Shown piece by piece: positions 1 to 13,018 of a stretch of 30,287 nt of DNA. The stretch is from Pelargonium nanum (Eukaryota; Streptophyta; Magnoliopsida; Geraniales; Geraniaceae). Each line of letters opens with the position of its first letter. The stretch's first letter is position 1. The position numbers and the translations under genes were made by a program. A model generated the notes under the pieces. It ran no database searches, was not told where the DNA came from, and was given only the letters and a program-made list of their open reading frames with translations. Location of the stretch: assembly GCA_036897485.1 (NCBI GenBank), contig JAYMTF010000783.1:1-30287 (forward strand), written 5' to 3'.

Positions 1-1271
1 TATAAAAGAATCATCAACTGGGAGGGAAACCATAAAACCTTTTAGAAAGGATAACTCAGTTCTAGTTGTTCAAACAAAGAGTATCAATCCAAAGTCTTAT
101 CGAGACGAAAAGAGCTTCATTTTGTTGCCAGGTGAAAAAGAGGGTCCTCCGGTTTTTTATTTGAGTAAAAAATATGAGAATGCAGTATAAAGGGAAAGCT
201 ACTCCTATTATGTAGCTCAACTGATAGGCAAAAAAATCCAAAACTCATGATGTAGGATAAAGTTGACAAAAAACGGTCGTGTCGGGTTGTTGAACCTTGA
301 CCCAGTTTTAAAGCAGTCACGGGTTGGTTGAGCTAGATTTCAAATTTTAAACGTAAAATATGTTGATTTGTGCGAGTTTACCTGACCTGAATTTTAACCA
401 AACCCATGGGTTTGCTGTCTAATGCAATTATGATGCTTGATTTGTTCACATATTTGAACTTGAATTTTTAGGTATCTAAATTTCAATTTGACTTAGGACT
501 CATGTTATCCGATCAACTTCTAGACCACAAATTCGTTAATTTTATATTAAAAATCCGGAATTTATGTATTCTAACTCGAAAAAATATGACCTTCGTTCAG
601 ATCGGATCACTCACCAATCTCAATCTGAATTGCAACTTCTATATATCTACTTTGTTACAATTTGGGACAAATATATACCATATAGCCATTCATCTAATTC
701 TCATTACTAGTAATAGTTATCACCGGCACATCAACTAATAACATTAGATTACAAATATTGAGCTGGTAGTTGGTTCATGGTTGTCTGTTCTACCAAATTA
801 AGCTTTGACATTTTTATTGAAAAAACAATTAACTATTTCAATAAAAATATAAGTGAGTTCATGTCACAAGTTATAAAAATTGCAACATTTAATACAAAAC
901 ACATAAGATATTGTATAATAAGTTATCTAATAATTGAATCATTGCATAATTTGATAGTGTACTTTAGTTTAAGGATCATGCTTATTGTTTACAATAGAGA
1001 GAAAATAATAAGAAACTAGCAACAGGACAGAAATCAATATTGTTGGATTCAACTTAGAATTTAGAACCAAACCAAGTAACCAACCACTATAAATAGTATT
1101 TAAAATGGAGGGGACAGTGGCACTGGCACTGGCACATGACCACTGCCATTACATTAGAATATCATAGAGAAATAGATAAGAGAAATACAAGGAACTTTAG
1201 TATAGTAGTATTCAGAGAACAAAATAAAAACTTCCATGAATGCTGGAGATGGGAATTTATTCGATGAGAAG

Positions 1272-1559
1272 TAGAGTTGGCAACTTCAGTGGGTTGAAAG
1301 TTGATTATTTGCTGCAAGACTCGAAACGAAGAGAATGTTTATAGTAATCGTGTTGAATGATTGGACACGTCATATTTATATATACAAAACACAAACATAA
1401 TGTGTTTAACACGGTCGCTAAATGAACCATGTTGATACGAACACGCTCTAACACATTTCACTCAATATTATTCAACACATTTGACACGTAATTAGAATTA
1501 ATTTACAATTAAACTTTTAAGTGTGTTTCGTGCGCGTTACAACACAATTGTTAGCTCTA
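1272..1559. mobile_element. hAT-type MITE, copy A
   Basis: The element begins TAGAGTTGGCAA and ends with the inverted counterpart TTGTTAGCTCTA. It is flanked by an 8-base target-site duplication with one mismatch (atgagaag at 1264-1271, atgagagg at 1560-1567). The interior is rich in 'aacacg' and 'acgaac' words, as in the copies at 16996 and 26831. It has no coding capacity. The 8-base duplication and TAGAG-type ends fit non-autonomous hAT elements. Confidence 0.6.
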
Positions 1560-2062
1560 ATGAGAGGTACACAAATTGCATGTTGAGAGCTAGTTGAATA
1601 TTTGAGTTTTAGGTTGATTTTTTTTCGGTTTGAGAAACCTAACACGAACTTAGCACATGAGAAGTGCAGGTTGAGTTCAAATTTGTCCAAACCAACCCAC
1701 AAACTCCTCATGTCAAACACAATCCAACCCAGGTCCGCAAAAATGTGGGTCAAATTTTAATTCCTCTTAGATTTATGCCCAAATTATAAGCTCTAGTTAA
1801 AAAAGAAAGAATTGAAATATGAAATAAGTAAATAGATAAATTGACTATGAGAGGGTTGAAAGCCAAGCTATATATGCAACATACAATAATCATATAGGTC
1901 CCACTCTCCTTCCATATGAATTTTGAATTGACACAGCAGGATGATACAAAAATCATTATAAACTCATGTTCAAGATTCAAGATAATTTTGAGTATTGGAA
2001 AATAATGGTGTCATTTCATTGTCAACATAGAAAAAAGAAAAAAAAAAAACCATTAAGAGATA

Positions 2063-2320
2063 TTATTCATCAAAGTATTACTTTCTTCTATTTTGAGAAA
2101 AATTAATTAGAAGGTAGTTGATGTTGTGAATTTTTTATCTACGTGCATTCACTTGTTGTAACAAACTTAATATGTACAAACTAATTTATTTTAAAAATCT
2201 TATAAATAATTCACGCATAACTAACTTTCTAACAAAAATAAGAGTATAGTACAATTATTTCAAACAAAAATGCAAGTGAAATAATACACTTGTTTTGAAA
2301 AAGTGGATTTATGTATAGTA
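2063..2320 (-). mobile_element. Decayed Stowaway-like MITE
   Basis: Read on the minus strand, this stretch follows the Stowaway element at 15086-15336. It shares an interior word of about 20 bases (agaaagttagttatgcgtga on the minus strand), a 'cacttgcatttttg' block near one end and a 'ttttgagaaaaattaa' block near the other. The terminal CTCCCTC repeats have eroded, so the boundaries are approximate. Confidence 0.5.
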
Positions 2321-3061
2321 ATGCAGTAACAAAGAGAAAGTGCAATAGCAAAAGGAAAAGAGAAATGACGGGAAGGAAAAAGGTTGAAGTTCACGGAACT
2401 AGGAAGTTAAAATATGGAGGTTACTTGACGTAAAAGATAGCATTTCCCTTTGAATTTATTCATGCTGCACTTCACTAACACAACACTTTTTGTCAAGTTT
2501 TTATATATGTTCCGTGCTGGCTTCCTCCTTAAGTCTCAACCACAACCTTCTTCTCTCTAAAATACAATCCTATCTTTCAAGGTGAAAATAACAGGTAATT
2601 TGTCAACCAGAGTCCCAAATAACACCAAATCTGATGAATTATTTATTTTCACTTATAAATTCGTGAGTGTGAAGCTCAAGGTTAAGTTCTCTAAGATTCT
2701 TTGCTCTATTTTGCCTAATCGAGCATGCCTAATTGAGTAATAACACAAGGGCTAACAGAACTTGAAATTAAGTGTAATAGGGTCAATCAATTCTAACTTT
2801 TAGGTGTATTTAAACTTTGCCTAAAAAAACCTACCTATTTATGGTGGGTGGGTGCATCAACCTATAACGAAAAGTCCAAATGGATGATGGTGACTATTGG
2901 AGAACACACACAAAATCAACCAGATTTCTAGGGTGGGAATGGAATGTATTGAAGCAGAATTAAACTAATTGCAGCATCTACATATCACACAAAAAATGTT
3001 CCAGAAACTAATTGCAGCACCAACCAAGAATACACACAACTAGATTACCTCATTCTGTTGA

Positions 3062-6000
3062 TCAACTGCTGTACTGCCATGGGTTAAATTCAATTGAGTC
3101 GACATCAGCCTTGTCAATGCTATCTGAGCTATCTGCGGCAGCCCGGTGTTTGGTGTATTTGCCATTGAATTGGTAGACCTCCAAGTCACCCCAAGGTGTA
3201 GATGTAATTTCATCGGTTAAATCAAACCATCTTGGTGTGAACTGTTGCTCTTTGGCCTCTCGGTTCCTCTTTTCAGCTCTCTGTCTTTCCTCCAAACTGA
3301 AATGGAAAATGAGTCAAATTCGTGCGCGCGTGCGTGTGTGTGTGAGAGAGAGAGAGTGGGAGAGACCTGCTCTTTTCAGCACCAGCTTTGGATAGATCAC
3401 CCTTCTCAAGTGCATATCTATCAGGACGCAAACGAGAGTCTGATGCTAATAATTTCTTCGGAGCAGTATCAAAGCTATTAATTTTACGTGCAAAATATGT
3501 ATACTGATATTTGTCGTCCTTTGGAACTTCGGCAACATGCCAAACCTGCAAGATTGAAAAAATGGACTTACTTTTTAATCAAACATCACACAACAACAGT
3601 ACTCCAAAAATGAAGATCTCATGAGCCTCAGACAACTCAAGTATAATTATAATACAATTATCAATGAAAAAAGCAGGAAGCAGACATTTATTTGCCTTGG
3701 ATTTAAGTTAGAATAAGAGTCATCACTTATTTACAAAATGTGCAATTTGAAATTTGTGTATTCAGTCCACTTGGGTTGATTTGATCATACCTTAGAAGTA
3801 GTTATTATGTGTGTGAGAGAGAGAAGGACATGAATTGTAGGAAAGATATAGGGACCTAAGGAATGAGCTACAAGGATTTAAACATTGAAAAGTTCATATT
3901 TGAAGATGTCCATGACTTGTAATACTGTAACAGTGATATATTATTGTGAAAAAAGTGACATGATTTGGTCATACTCATTTCTTTCAGATTGCAAGAAAAT
4001 GTTGCTTATTACGTTGAAGAAGTTCAGTTGAGAAAATAAAAGATAAGTCTTCAGTTAATTTACAATAATGTTCAACCATTTCTTTCCATTTTACTGACAG
4101 ACTGATTAAGATAAGCAACATGAAATAAAATTGAAGTTTAGTTTAAAATAACCTCTTTCAATTCAGTGCCTGGAAGAGGTTTCCCTCTCATATCACATGG
4201 TTGATAGCTCATTGATTCATTCCATTTCCCTGTCATTAATAGTTTAGGCTCCTCCGCAGCATTATAAACATATCCATCCACTTCATAGCGACCAGCTCTG
4301 CAACCAAAATAAGCTTTTAGTTAAACACTGCAGTAAAATGAAGCACAAAGAAACACTAAATCAGCGATGATGGTGGAAACACATATTTTTGCATGCATAG
4401 ACAGACTAAATGTACAAGAGCTAGGTTGTATATAATGAAAAGATTGTAATGAAGTTGATGGATGTAGTTGTGTAGGCATCTGGTGGAAAATTGAATTACG
4501 TATACAAAACCACTCCTTGTTTACGGTATGGAAAGCTGTAGCAAAAGCTAAATAAAGCATTAAGCAAGAACACTCATGCCCATCAACTTATGGATGCATG
4601 AAAATCTTGTGAAGTTTGATTCCAGAAAAAGCAGATTTCACAATGGAGTATAATGAACAGAATCGGAAAAAAGAAGAAGAAGATGGTAGATACCCAAACC
4701 AACCACATGGTTGAAAATATAGCACAACTTTATCCCCAGTGCTTAGATTTGTCATGATCATCTCGCCTAGTGAGTTTACCCAAGTCCGTCCAAAAATAAG
4801 ATTGTTAACCTTTGTGGTAGGTGGCACCAAATCCAAGACTACACCATCTCTTTTGAGAGTCACACGTGTTCTGCAAATGATAAAAATGTTTCATTGTGTA
4901 AATATCACAAGCTTGCATTTCTGAACTTAATGGACCATAGCAAAAGTATAAGCAGCAACAATAAACTAATGAGCAATATGCAATGTGAGCATATTGTTAG
5001 TTAGTTTTTCATTTGAAGGAAATTTGTGACCATAGACAGTATTTATATAAGGAAAAATCCAGAATAGAACAATAGATCTGGTTAAACAGCAATTATTTTC
5101 AATCTTTTAGGCTATGTTTGGCACACTTGGTAAGTAGAAAGCAACAAAGCTTTAGCTACAATAAACCACTGATATCAAGTGGAGTATAACAAGAAAAAAG
5201 ACAGGTCCCAATAACATAACAAGATAGTTCATCCAGTATGTTGATATATGGCAATTACAAATAAAAGAAGAAACATTTATAATGTCTAATGCCAAAGCAT
5301 AATTGATTTCAGCTAGCACAATTATTTTCCCGTACAAACTCAATCTTGATAAGGTACAACTGTACAAGCAATACAAACATGGAACAAATAGTTTCTTCAT
5401 TTATAGAGGTGCTATTCAAGTAATCAACACACAGAATGTATGGACAAGATAGGATCAGTAAAACTAAGATGATATAAATTTTGAAACTGTGAAATGCTAC
5501 CTTCCAACAGGGTAAACTTCAATAGAGTTTCCTAAGAGTTTTGTTTTTAACTTTGATGTCACATCATAAGTAAAATGCTCATTTTCAGCATGCCCAGCAC
5601 TCATTGGGGGGTGATGACTAACCTGGAATAGAAAGAAATGGTGCAACCTTCAACATTATGAGAAAGCATCAACCTATAAAGAACACTAATCTTGAGTAAA
5701 GTTAACCGATTATAGAGCTATTTTTAGCAGATATAGAGACATAGAAGAAAAATACCATGGATATGAGAGAAAGCAACTAGATGGGAAATATCATTTATAA
5801 CATAGATAAAGGAAATCACAGCCATAAGGAACTCACCTGTTCTGCAAGAAATGTAATCCCACCATGGTTAACCATTTCATAAGTCTCCCCGAGAATAGGA
5901 TTAAAAGGCTTCCAGGTTCGCTTGTAGGCATAGTAAACAGATATAGCCCATGAGGCTGCAAGGGTAAGATAGTTATATTTATTCGCTTGACAGTAACTGC

Positions 6001-7582
6001 ATAGACCTTAGTAAAGTAATGAAGCAATAGAATACTCACAAGCATACACCAAACGCATGTAAGGGTCCTCGCATTCATCTGCTTGGTCTAACAAATGGCT
6101 ATATTCCATTAACTGTCATAAAAATGGTATAAATTACACTTTACAGAGTCATAAAATCCGTGCATGCACACACAGAGTGAACAACATATATTAAAAATTA
6201 AATAAATTTAAAAGCACAAACCTCTGCCAGTTTCTGGAGCATAGTCATCGGCTCAAAGATATGGACAGGGAGTGTCACCAATGTTGTGAAATCCGACCCT
6301 ATATATTTTAGCATCATCTTCCTAAAGCCGTCTCTTTCCTATGGAGCATATGAACAAGCTCATTATGTATTAAAAGGTTCAGGACTACTATCACGCATTA
6401 GGATCTATAATCTTGAAAACACAAGACACATAAAGTTAGCGATGTCTGAGGTGTGGGATTCTGTGGGGGGTAGCCATCTTTTACTATAAATATAAGTAAC
6501 ACAAACCAATTACCATCCTTGACAAACTATTAAACATAAAAAAAAAATTATGGGACACAAAGATTCTACTAAAGACCGATATTACTATCCTTGATCACAA
6601 CCCATTAAATATGCATAAAATGTGTACTAAGGCTCATTTTGCTCATAGAAATATTTAAGATGGATCCTATCCAGGGGACTAAAGGGGAAATGCGTAATAC
6701 CTCCTTCTTCCATCTTCCTCTCTGAGCTTCCTCTTCTGCATCATCTTTTCCTCCCTCTGGATTTATGACTTCCACCCCCTCATAACCAAGGAACCAGCTG
6801 GAGGCAGGGACAGAAAGATATCATAATAAGACTGATTCTTCACAAATGATACACCGCTTGGCATAGCACAAACCGAATACATTGTACATACCAATACATA
6901 CAACAAATAAGTGGAAGCAAAGTAACTTTGGTACAACGGTCATGCATGTATGTTTCAATAATTGAGAGAGTGATACCAATAATGTTTCCAATGTACATTA
7001 GCCTATAACATACAATACAATTATACAAATTGGAGAGTTGTTTGAGAAGTAGTCTCATACATCAACACATATGAAAGAATAAAAATACTCAAAATAAAAA
7101 CAGAGGTACTTCAGCTGATCAAATTACTTGATAGAGTCATTAACCTTATGTATAGCTAGGTAGAACATACTAAACAACCTTCAAGCCTGTGTAAAATTTG
7201 ACTTGTTTTTAAAAGTTAAAACCCCAAATTCAGCGCACTCAAGCAATCGAGTGAGTTTGAGTTTAAGCAGTGAAGTGAACACAGTTTACATTTTTAGTCA
7301 AGAAGATGATTATCTCAACCAATGTAATTTTGTAATGACACCGAATAGCAGATCATAAATATAGGGACACACACTAAGAAAGAACAAATTCACCAATATC
7401 AAGAGAATGCAATCAATTCAAGCTCGGAAGTAACAGACGTAAGCAAATCAAAAGGCTAAAGAGGAGGAGACTAAAAAGACACACCCGTTGACGGATCTGT
7501 GCATGGCGCTGCGCCTGAACATGGATATGCCAGAGGACATTGAAGCGAGAAATCCCTTGTTCTTCCTGCTGGTACTAGCCAT
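3062..7582 (-). CDS. ORP3: OSBP-related protein, short ORP3-type sterol/lipid transfer protein
   Basis: Ten coding exons on the minus strand: 7582-7485, 6797-6701, 6338-6222, 6112-6040, 5955-5837, 5622-5501, 4870-4694, 4297-4153, 3545-3367 and 3296-3062. They total 1362 nt (453 aa) and all junctions are GT-AG with matching phase. The protein is essentially one OSBP domain. It has NPILGETYE at residues 147-155 and the family fingerprint EQVSHHPP at 167-174, whose two halves are split by intron 5. The C-terminal part carries the conserved TPRWF motif. There is no PH domain or membrane segment, and the length matches the small ORP3 clade of plants. Members bind sterols and phosphoinositides and move lipid at ER contact sites; ORP3a of Arabidopsis is reported to bind the VAP-like protein PVA12. 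The start ATG has a strong context (ACCATGG), with no ATG in the 50 bases just upstream. The ORP3 subclade call is from overall architecture; A/B/C cannot be separated. Confidence 0.93.
3321..3356. repeat. Compound GC/GT/GA microsatellite inside the 70-bp last intron of the ORP gene
   Basis: Alternating cg/tg dinucleotides run into (tg)n and then (ag)n. The tract fills about half of intron 9 (3297-3366). On the sense strand it gives a CT/CA-rich stretch starting about ten bases after the donor. The remaining sequence still provides a TTTTCCATTTCAG acceptor. Confidence 0.9.
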
Positions 7583-9388
7583 GGTTGCTCTCTATCTATG
7601 GAGCTCTCTAGCTACCAATTGAATAGCTGTATCAGTGAACTAAAACCCTAGGATTAGTCTATTGGACAAGGAGCCGAATATTCCGATAGAGCAGAAGGAA
7701 GCAGGTGGTGGTGGTGGTGGTTTGCGACGGCGATGGACGGTCGGTGATCGATGTCCGCTTGCAAGAATTTGAGTGTGATGAGCTTTGTTGTTGGAATTAT
7801 TCGGAGTTTTTATTAACGTTCAAATTTATTGTGCATTCTGTTGATAATTGATATGCTTTGCTGGTTTTGGTGAAACAATTGGTTAGTGCAGTTTTGATTT
7901 GGCGCCACCCGCGATCTGTGGAGCAAATGAAAGCGAATTGTACTGTCTGATTCACCAACTTTGTCATCACGATCTAACCACGTGACCTTTTCAAAAAAAG
8001 AAATTGTGGACTTTTCTTTTCATAACTAGTAGAAATGATCGAAAGTGTCAATCTCAACCAGATTTCGTATAAATTAATTATGATTGATTCTGTCTCCATT
8101 TTCGCACATGAGTATTATTTATCTTTGTCTTCATTCCTATTTTGTCGGGTTTTATCAGCAAAAGAAATAATTACGAAAAACACTTGAAGAAAATGTGATT
8201 TCTTTGAGACGTTTAAATTTTATCTTTAGAACTCGACTTTAAACTCTTGTTCAAGTTAAATATTCATACTATATTAAATTTGTAACACTTTGGCATGCTT
8301 GATGGGCACATGGGGTGTTTTCATGCTCGCTTAACGCTCACAGACAACGCACTTAGGATAAAAAACTAATCACATGATGTCATATAATTAATTTGAATTG
8401 TAGCTTGTGAGTGCATATATCTTTCTTGTTATGAGGAACAGATCTCATAGTTCGTAATGAAACTTTGTATCTTAATAATCATCCTTTAACAAGATGTGGT
8501 TCACACTCTCATATTCTAGACAAATTTTCTAGTATATACTCGAGTCTCCCACCAACAACATGCTATCCTCATGCATAAACCAAAAACCTAGAAGCAAGCA
8601 CCTAATCTTTCAAATTACCATAGGATTGGTAACTGTATGAATGATTCTTAGGCACCATCTCCTTTCGGAATTTTGATCCCCCAAAAATGTAAACTTAGAA
8701 CATTTTAAGGACGACTGATTTAACATGTGGACAAAAAAAAAAATCATCTTCAGGAGTGAATTTCAATGTCTATAGTATGTTGATAAGTGATATCATAACT
8801 TTTTTAGTTTTGTCAGATCTACGAATTGAGTGACTCATATTCTTACTGGGCCCTTAGAGATTTTGCTAAGTTTAATGAAGTGAGTTGGTTTTTCTGCTCC
8901 ACATGAGATTGATGCATTATTGATAAGTTGGCCCACTACTAGTCTGGACCAAGATCCGATACTAACCCTGGGTCGATCTTCGGTTCACCCATTTTGCCCT
9001 GAGTAGTAACCGGTAGAAGGGCCACAAGACCTGGATCCGAACCCGTTCAGTGACCCATTATCAACCAAAAAGAATACGAGTGCCGCAACAAAATGTTCTT
9101 CTACAGTCGTATTGTACAGTATGCAACTTGGTTTTCACCATACTGATCGCATCACGTGCAGTCCACTGAAGCAACACCAATATTTTACTCTCTTCCCAAT
9201 CTTCTTAGATCTACAGTTTTGAATTTGTTTAATCGCTCTTTAATTTTGATTTCCTATTCTTCTTCTTCACTTCGATCGAGCTTCAATCTCTGTTCTGTTT
9301 TTCTGTTCCTTTCACTGTCGTTAGTTCCAAAACCCTAAGCGATATCCACAGGAGGTTTAGCTTTCGAGTTTTTAAATTCGGTGCAATT
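7583..9388. promoter_or_regulatory. Divergent intergenic region between the ORP and Rab5-interacting genes
   Basis: About 1.8 kb separate the two divergent start codons, so separate promoters are likely. On the ORP side, a GGT/CCA triplet run (about 7704-7721) lies in the probable leader and TTTGGCGCC, an E2F-like word, sits at 7898-7906. On the other side, TGGGCCC at 8847-8853 and a GGCCCA at about 8931 resemble site II elements. A CACGTG lies at 9153-9158, and a telo-box AAACCCTAA variant (aaaaccctaa) ends at 9338, about 50 bases before the ATG. Site II plus telo-box is a common pairing in plant housekeeping promoters. No coding or mobile sequence was recognised in 7950-8800. Confidence 0.5.
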
Positions 9389-12300
9389 ATGAAGGAAGGA
9401 GCTAAATCAGTGAAACACAATCAGCAGCACCAGAACGGTCACTTGTCTCCGTTCAAATTCGCCAAATTGGTAGATCCAGAGGCTTCTTGGGACAAGGTAC
9501 TGAAAATTGGACTTACCTTTGCCTTTTGCTTTTTGTTTGGGATTAATTGTGATTGAAGCTTTGCTTAATTGTCCAGAATTATGGGAAAAGGCGTTTCTAA
9601 TTTTAAATTTTTATTCACAATTTGGTTTGATTGGGATTTAAATGGAACTCCATGGTTTCTTTCATTTGTTCCTGGAAATGATTTAAGTAAAGGAGGTTTA
9701 TTGAAGGTCAACGAGTTCTTATGTGCTATTAGAAGTTAATTTAAATGAAAACAGACCGTTTAGTGTAGAAAATTTAATATTATGCGCAAATTGAATCTAG
9801 TGGAACTGTGGAAGTAATGATCTTTACTCGGTATGTATTGAATGATTAATTTCGCTGCTGGACTAAAAGTAGCATGCGTGAAATTTATTGATTGATTTAT
9901 ACCTACTTTTTTGCTCCAGGATCAATTGGGAGATGTCTTGCATTGGATTAGGCAAGTGGTGGCTATTGTATGTGGGTTATTATGGGGTGCCGTACCTTTG
10001 GTTGGAGGCATTTGGATTATTGTGTAAGTTGACACTCAAACACATTGAAGTTGTTTGAGAATGCATTAATTGATCATTTACTAGTAGTCGTCATTTTTAG
10101 TTTTTTGTCATGCTTACTCTAGAAATCTGTTACCTTGCCATTTCCATTCACTTGATATTATCAGCTAAATGTTTTCCTATAGCCTTTTTTTTATGAGACA
10201 ATATGAGCGTAGATATGATACTTTTATGCCCTATTACACTTGACAAGTGTATCATCTCAAATCTACCTTCAGTAATATGGAAATTGGGTGTTAGGTTAAC
10301 TGCAATGACCCTTGTCTATTGAGATATTAGTGGACACATGTTGAGCAGCAAAAAGGTTAGTTTGCATGTCCATCTCAAGACAGTTGAGATGCAAAATATG
10401 TCTGTTAGGTATTAAATGTCGAAACAAATTTAAAGAAGACCCTTTGATAATTTGGCCTAGAAACTTAGTATTGGGACTTTGAGTTGGAAGAGTTAAACTG
10501 CATCTTAGGTTTATAGGTTTAGTGAATAGCACGAACTATTCACAGTGAATTGTATAATGTGCAGTTGCTCATTTTCAAAATTAACATATGCTCCTGCTTT
10601 TATGTTGTTTATGTGCAACATGTACATATTAGCAATGGATGACTAATTATATCATCAATACTGAAGAGAAATACCCATGACGTGCTATAGTGTGGTCTAT
10701 TTGTAAACATTTCTTACTGATGCTATAAAAATATATTAATGGATTGTTTAAACTGAATCTGGTAGATTAAATTTATAAATGCAATTTTAATGTGCTGGGA
10801 ACTGTAAAAGAGTTTGGAGTGATTTAGTTGGGTATAATAGGTTTTAACTGTTTTTTTTAAGTTTAATATTTTGAAGGAAAAAATCTTCCTGATTTTGTTT
10901 TGAGCTTATTTAGTGAGTTATGTTACGTATATGAAATTTAAGGGGTTGTAAGGGAAAGAATAGGTGAAAAAGGCACATGCTGGATGCACGATGCAGAATA
11001 CCAAATTTTGCTTAGCTCAATTTTATTGATGAATTAGTCAGAAGATTCAAAACTTTGCTGCTAGGTATGTGGATTGTTACAATGAATTATAAAAGAGGTA
11101 CAGTAGAAGATGCTTTGTGCTAAGAGATTTTTGTACTCGGAATAGAGTTGCAGATTGACGTGAAAGACATTCTCGAATGAATTATAAAATTTTCAATAGG
11201 GTATTTTGTTGCATGCCTTTTTACTCAACTAGCAAAGTGAAATAAGGTCCACATGTATGGACTGCGTTATATCTGTGGACTAGTCCTCTTTTGATAATTA
11301 ACTTGTGGTTTAGCATATGGAATTAGTTTACAGGGAAGTCTCTGGCAAAATGTGGTGTTTCATTTAAATTTTGAAGAATAAAGTCCTTGTTCTGATTTAT
11401 TGCAAAGTCATTAGATATGATATGTAGGGTGTCAGTTATATTCATTTGACACATACTGGTAGCTGTATAGTTATGGTTGGCAGGTACTTGTCTGATGGTA
11501 TTGTTGAAACATAATCTCCTAGCACTTTAGTTTGAGATTTCCACATATATCTTTCCTGTTTCACATCTAGGAATTAGGGATATTTATAACACATTATTTG
11601 GAGTTGTAAATTGGTGGAAGTGGATAATGGCTAGCAGATGTCCTGAAAACTGAACTTTATTTTTCCAAGGTGAAACCATTCATATGCTTAGATAATGGAC
11701 CTAAGCACTCTCTAAAGCCAGACTTTTTGCATATAACTACAATAGTGTTTATTAATTGATTTTCTTTTAAATGTGGATGCTATCGAGGTTGGTACTTGGT
11801 AGATTTTCTTAAATTGACGTCTTTCACGGGATCAGATATTAGATGGAAGGAATTGGTAGGTGTGAGGGAGACCTGGCTAGATGATTTTGAAATAGGGTGT
11901 ATCATACTCATCCACTGAGTTGACACTTGGGATTGGTATTATCAACTTTAGTGCCTTTCAGGTTTTTTTCTGTCCAGAATTTGATCATAGTGAGGTGTTT
12001 TGGTCTCTTGAAGCAACTGACTAGTTTGCATGAAGCTGGAACCCACATCTCTCTCAAAATGTGCTTAATGCTCGGGATAACCCAGCCGGTCCTGGCCTTA
12101 CAGGAACAGAGATTGGAACTCATGATCTCTGACTTCCTGGGGTGGGAGGCCCTGTCTACCTGGCCACTCTTTGGGATTCTATATATCCATATTCATTTAA
12201 ATTGAGTGTTTTTGTCAGCCAGCATTTGAGTTAGGTCATTTCATAAGCAAATGAACATATACCTGTGTACCACAGCAAAATACTCATCTATGTGTCGTTG

Positions 12301-12628
12301 AGAGTGCTGTATTAACACTTTTAGATTGTTCATTAATGTGCTGATTTATGATCTTCAGATTCCTTGTGCTGTCTTCTGGGATCGTATATGGCTATTACGC
12401 AATGATACTAAAGGTTGATGAAGAAGAATTTGGTGGTCATGGAGCTCTCCTCCAAGAGGGGCTCTTTGCTTCCATTACTCTCTTTCTGGTACTTTGGCTT
12501 CTCCCGTTCTCGCTTTAACAGAATTGTAGAATGGCGGACTATATTTTCTTTACAACTTACAAATACCTCCTTTTATTTTATCTGTTCAGCTTGCGTGGAT
12601 TCTGGTATACAGCTTGGGCCATTTCTGA
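9389..12628 (+). CDS. Rab5-interacting family (Rab5ip / EMC6-fold) small membrane protein
   Basis: Four exons: 9389-9496, 9920-10023, 12359-12488 and 12590-12628, 381 nt in total (126 aa). Junction phases agree, and the last exon encodes only 12 residues ending in GHF. A hydrophilic His/Gln/Lys-rich N-terminus of about 30 residues is followed by SWDKDQLGDVLHWIRQ, then three predicted membrane segments at about 49-67, 68-86 and 103-122. An acidic loop (KVDEEEFGGHGALLQEG) lies between the second and third. This layout is that of the Rab5ip/EMC6 superfamily, whose human relative RAB5IF (OPTI) works with TMCO1-type insertases in the ER. The plant protein is uncharacterised as far as I know, so an ER insertase role is inference. 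The second intron is long (2335 bases) and contains a SINE-like insertion. Confidence 0.88.
12100..12182 (-). mobile_element. SINE-like tRNA-derived head in intron 2 of the Rab5-interacting gene
   Basis: On the minus strand an A-box-like word (TGGCCAGGTAGACAGG, 12166-12151) is followed about 30 bases later by a B-box-like word (GAGTTCCAATCTC, 12121-12109). Order and spacing match a Pol III internal promoter. It cannot fold as an intact tRNA by eye, so a tRNA-derived SINE is the better reading. The body probably continues towards lower coordinates, possibly to about 11900, but its tail and duplication were not found. Confidence 0.4.
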
Positions 12629-12943
12629 TTGGATAGTAGGTATCACCGGCTAAACCTTTGTTGCAGTGATGTTCAAACACTTACCTGATTACATGAGGCA
12701 CCATTGCCTATACCCTGAAAACAATGAGAAAGATTTTTACTCCCCCGTTATTAATTCTGTTCTTTATACATTTTGATTATGCAACATTTTGGTTTCTCAG
12801 AGCAAGGACATGGTAGCTTTTGGGCTTGTAGCGAATAGGTGATGTTTCAGTTAATGTGCGTTTACAAACCTTCTACACGGTATAGCAGTATGAATGTATG
12901 ATCCATGCACCTGGTGATAGTCAATTCTGTCAAGGTGGCTTGA

Positions 12944-12949
12944 AATAAA
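12944..12949 (+). terminator. Candidate poly(A) signal AATAAA for the Rab5-interacting gene
   Basis: AATAAA lies about 315 bases after the stop codon in T-rich surroundings. It is the first canonical hexamer I see downstream. Plant signals are loose, so actual use is uncertain. Confidence 0.35.
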
Positions 12950-13018
12950 ATTGCTTGCCATCAAAATCTTTCCCCAACTTCGTAATGACAAGTTTTATTG
13001 CTGTGTAAGGGTCCTAAG

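Larger units (their letters stand above)
1..3061. other. Gene-free left flank
   Basis: No reading frame here shows family resemblance or plausible exon structure; the open frames are short, AT-rich and probably chance. The stretch contains a hAT-like MITE (1272-1559) and a decayed Stowaway-like element (about 2063-2320), listed separately. The part nearest 3061 must hold the 3' UTR of the minus-strand ORP gene. An AATAAA on the minus strand lies at 2642-2647, about 415 bases past the stop, but I cannot tell whether it is used. Confidence 0.6.

Noticed and set aside
502..1019. Two short plus-strand frames of about 80 residues
   Set aside because: Low-complexity AT-rich translations with no homologous motifs or splice continuity.
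11908..12205. Overlapping 71- and 92-residue frames on opposite strands in the Rab5ip intron
   Set aside because: No domain resemblance; better explained by SINE-like non-coding sequence.
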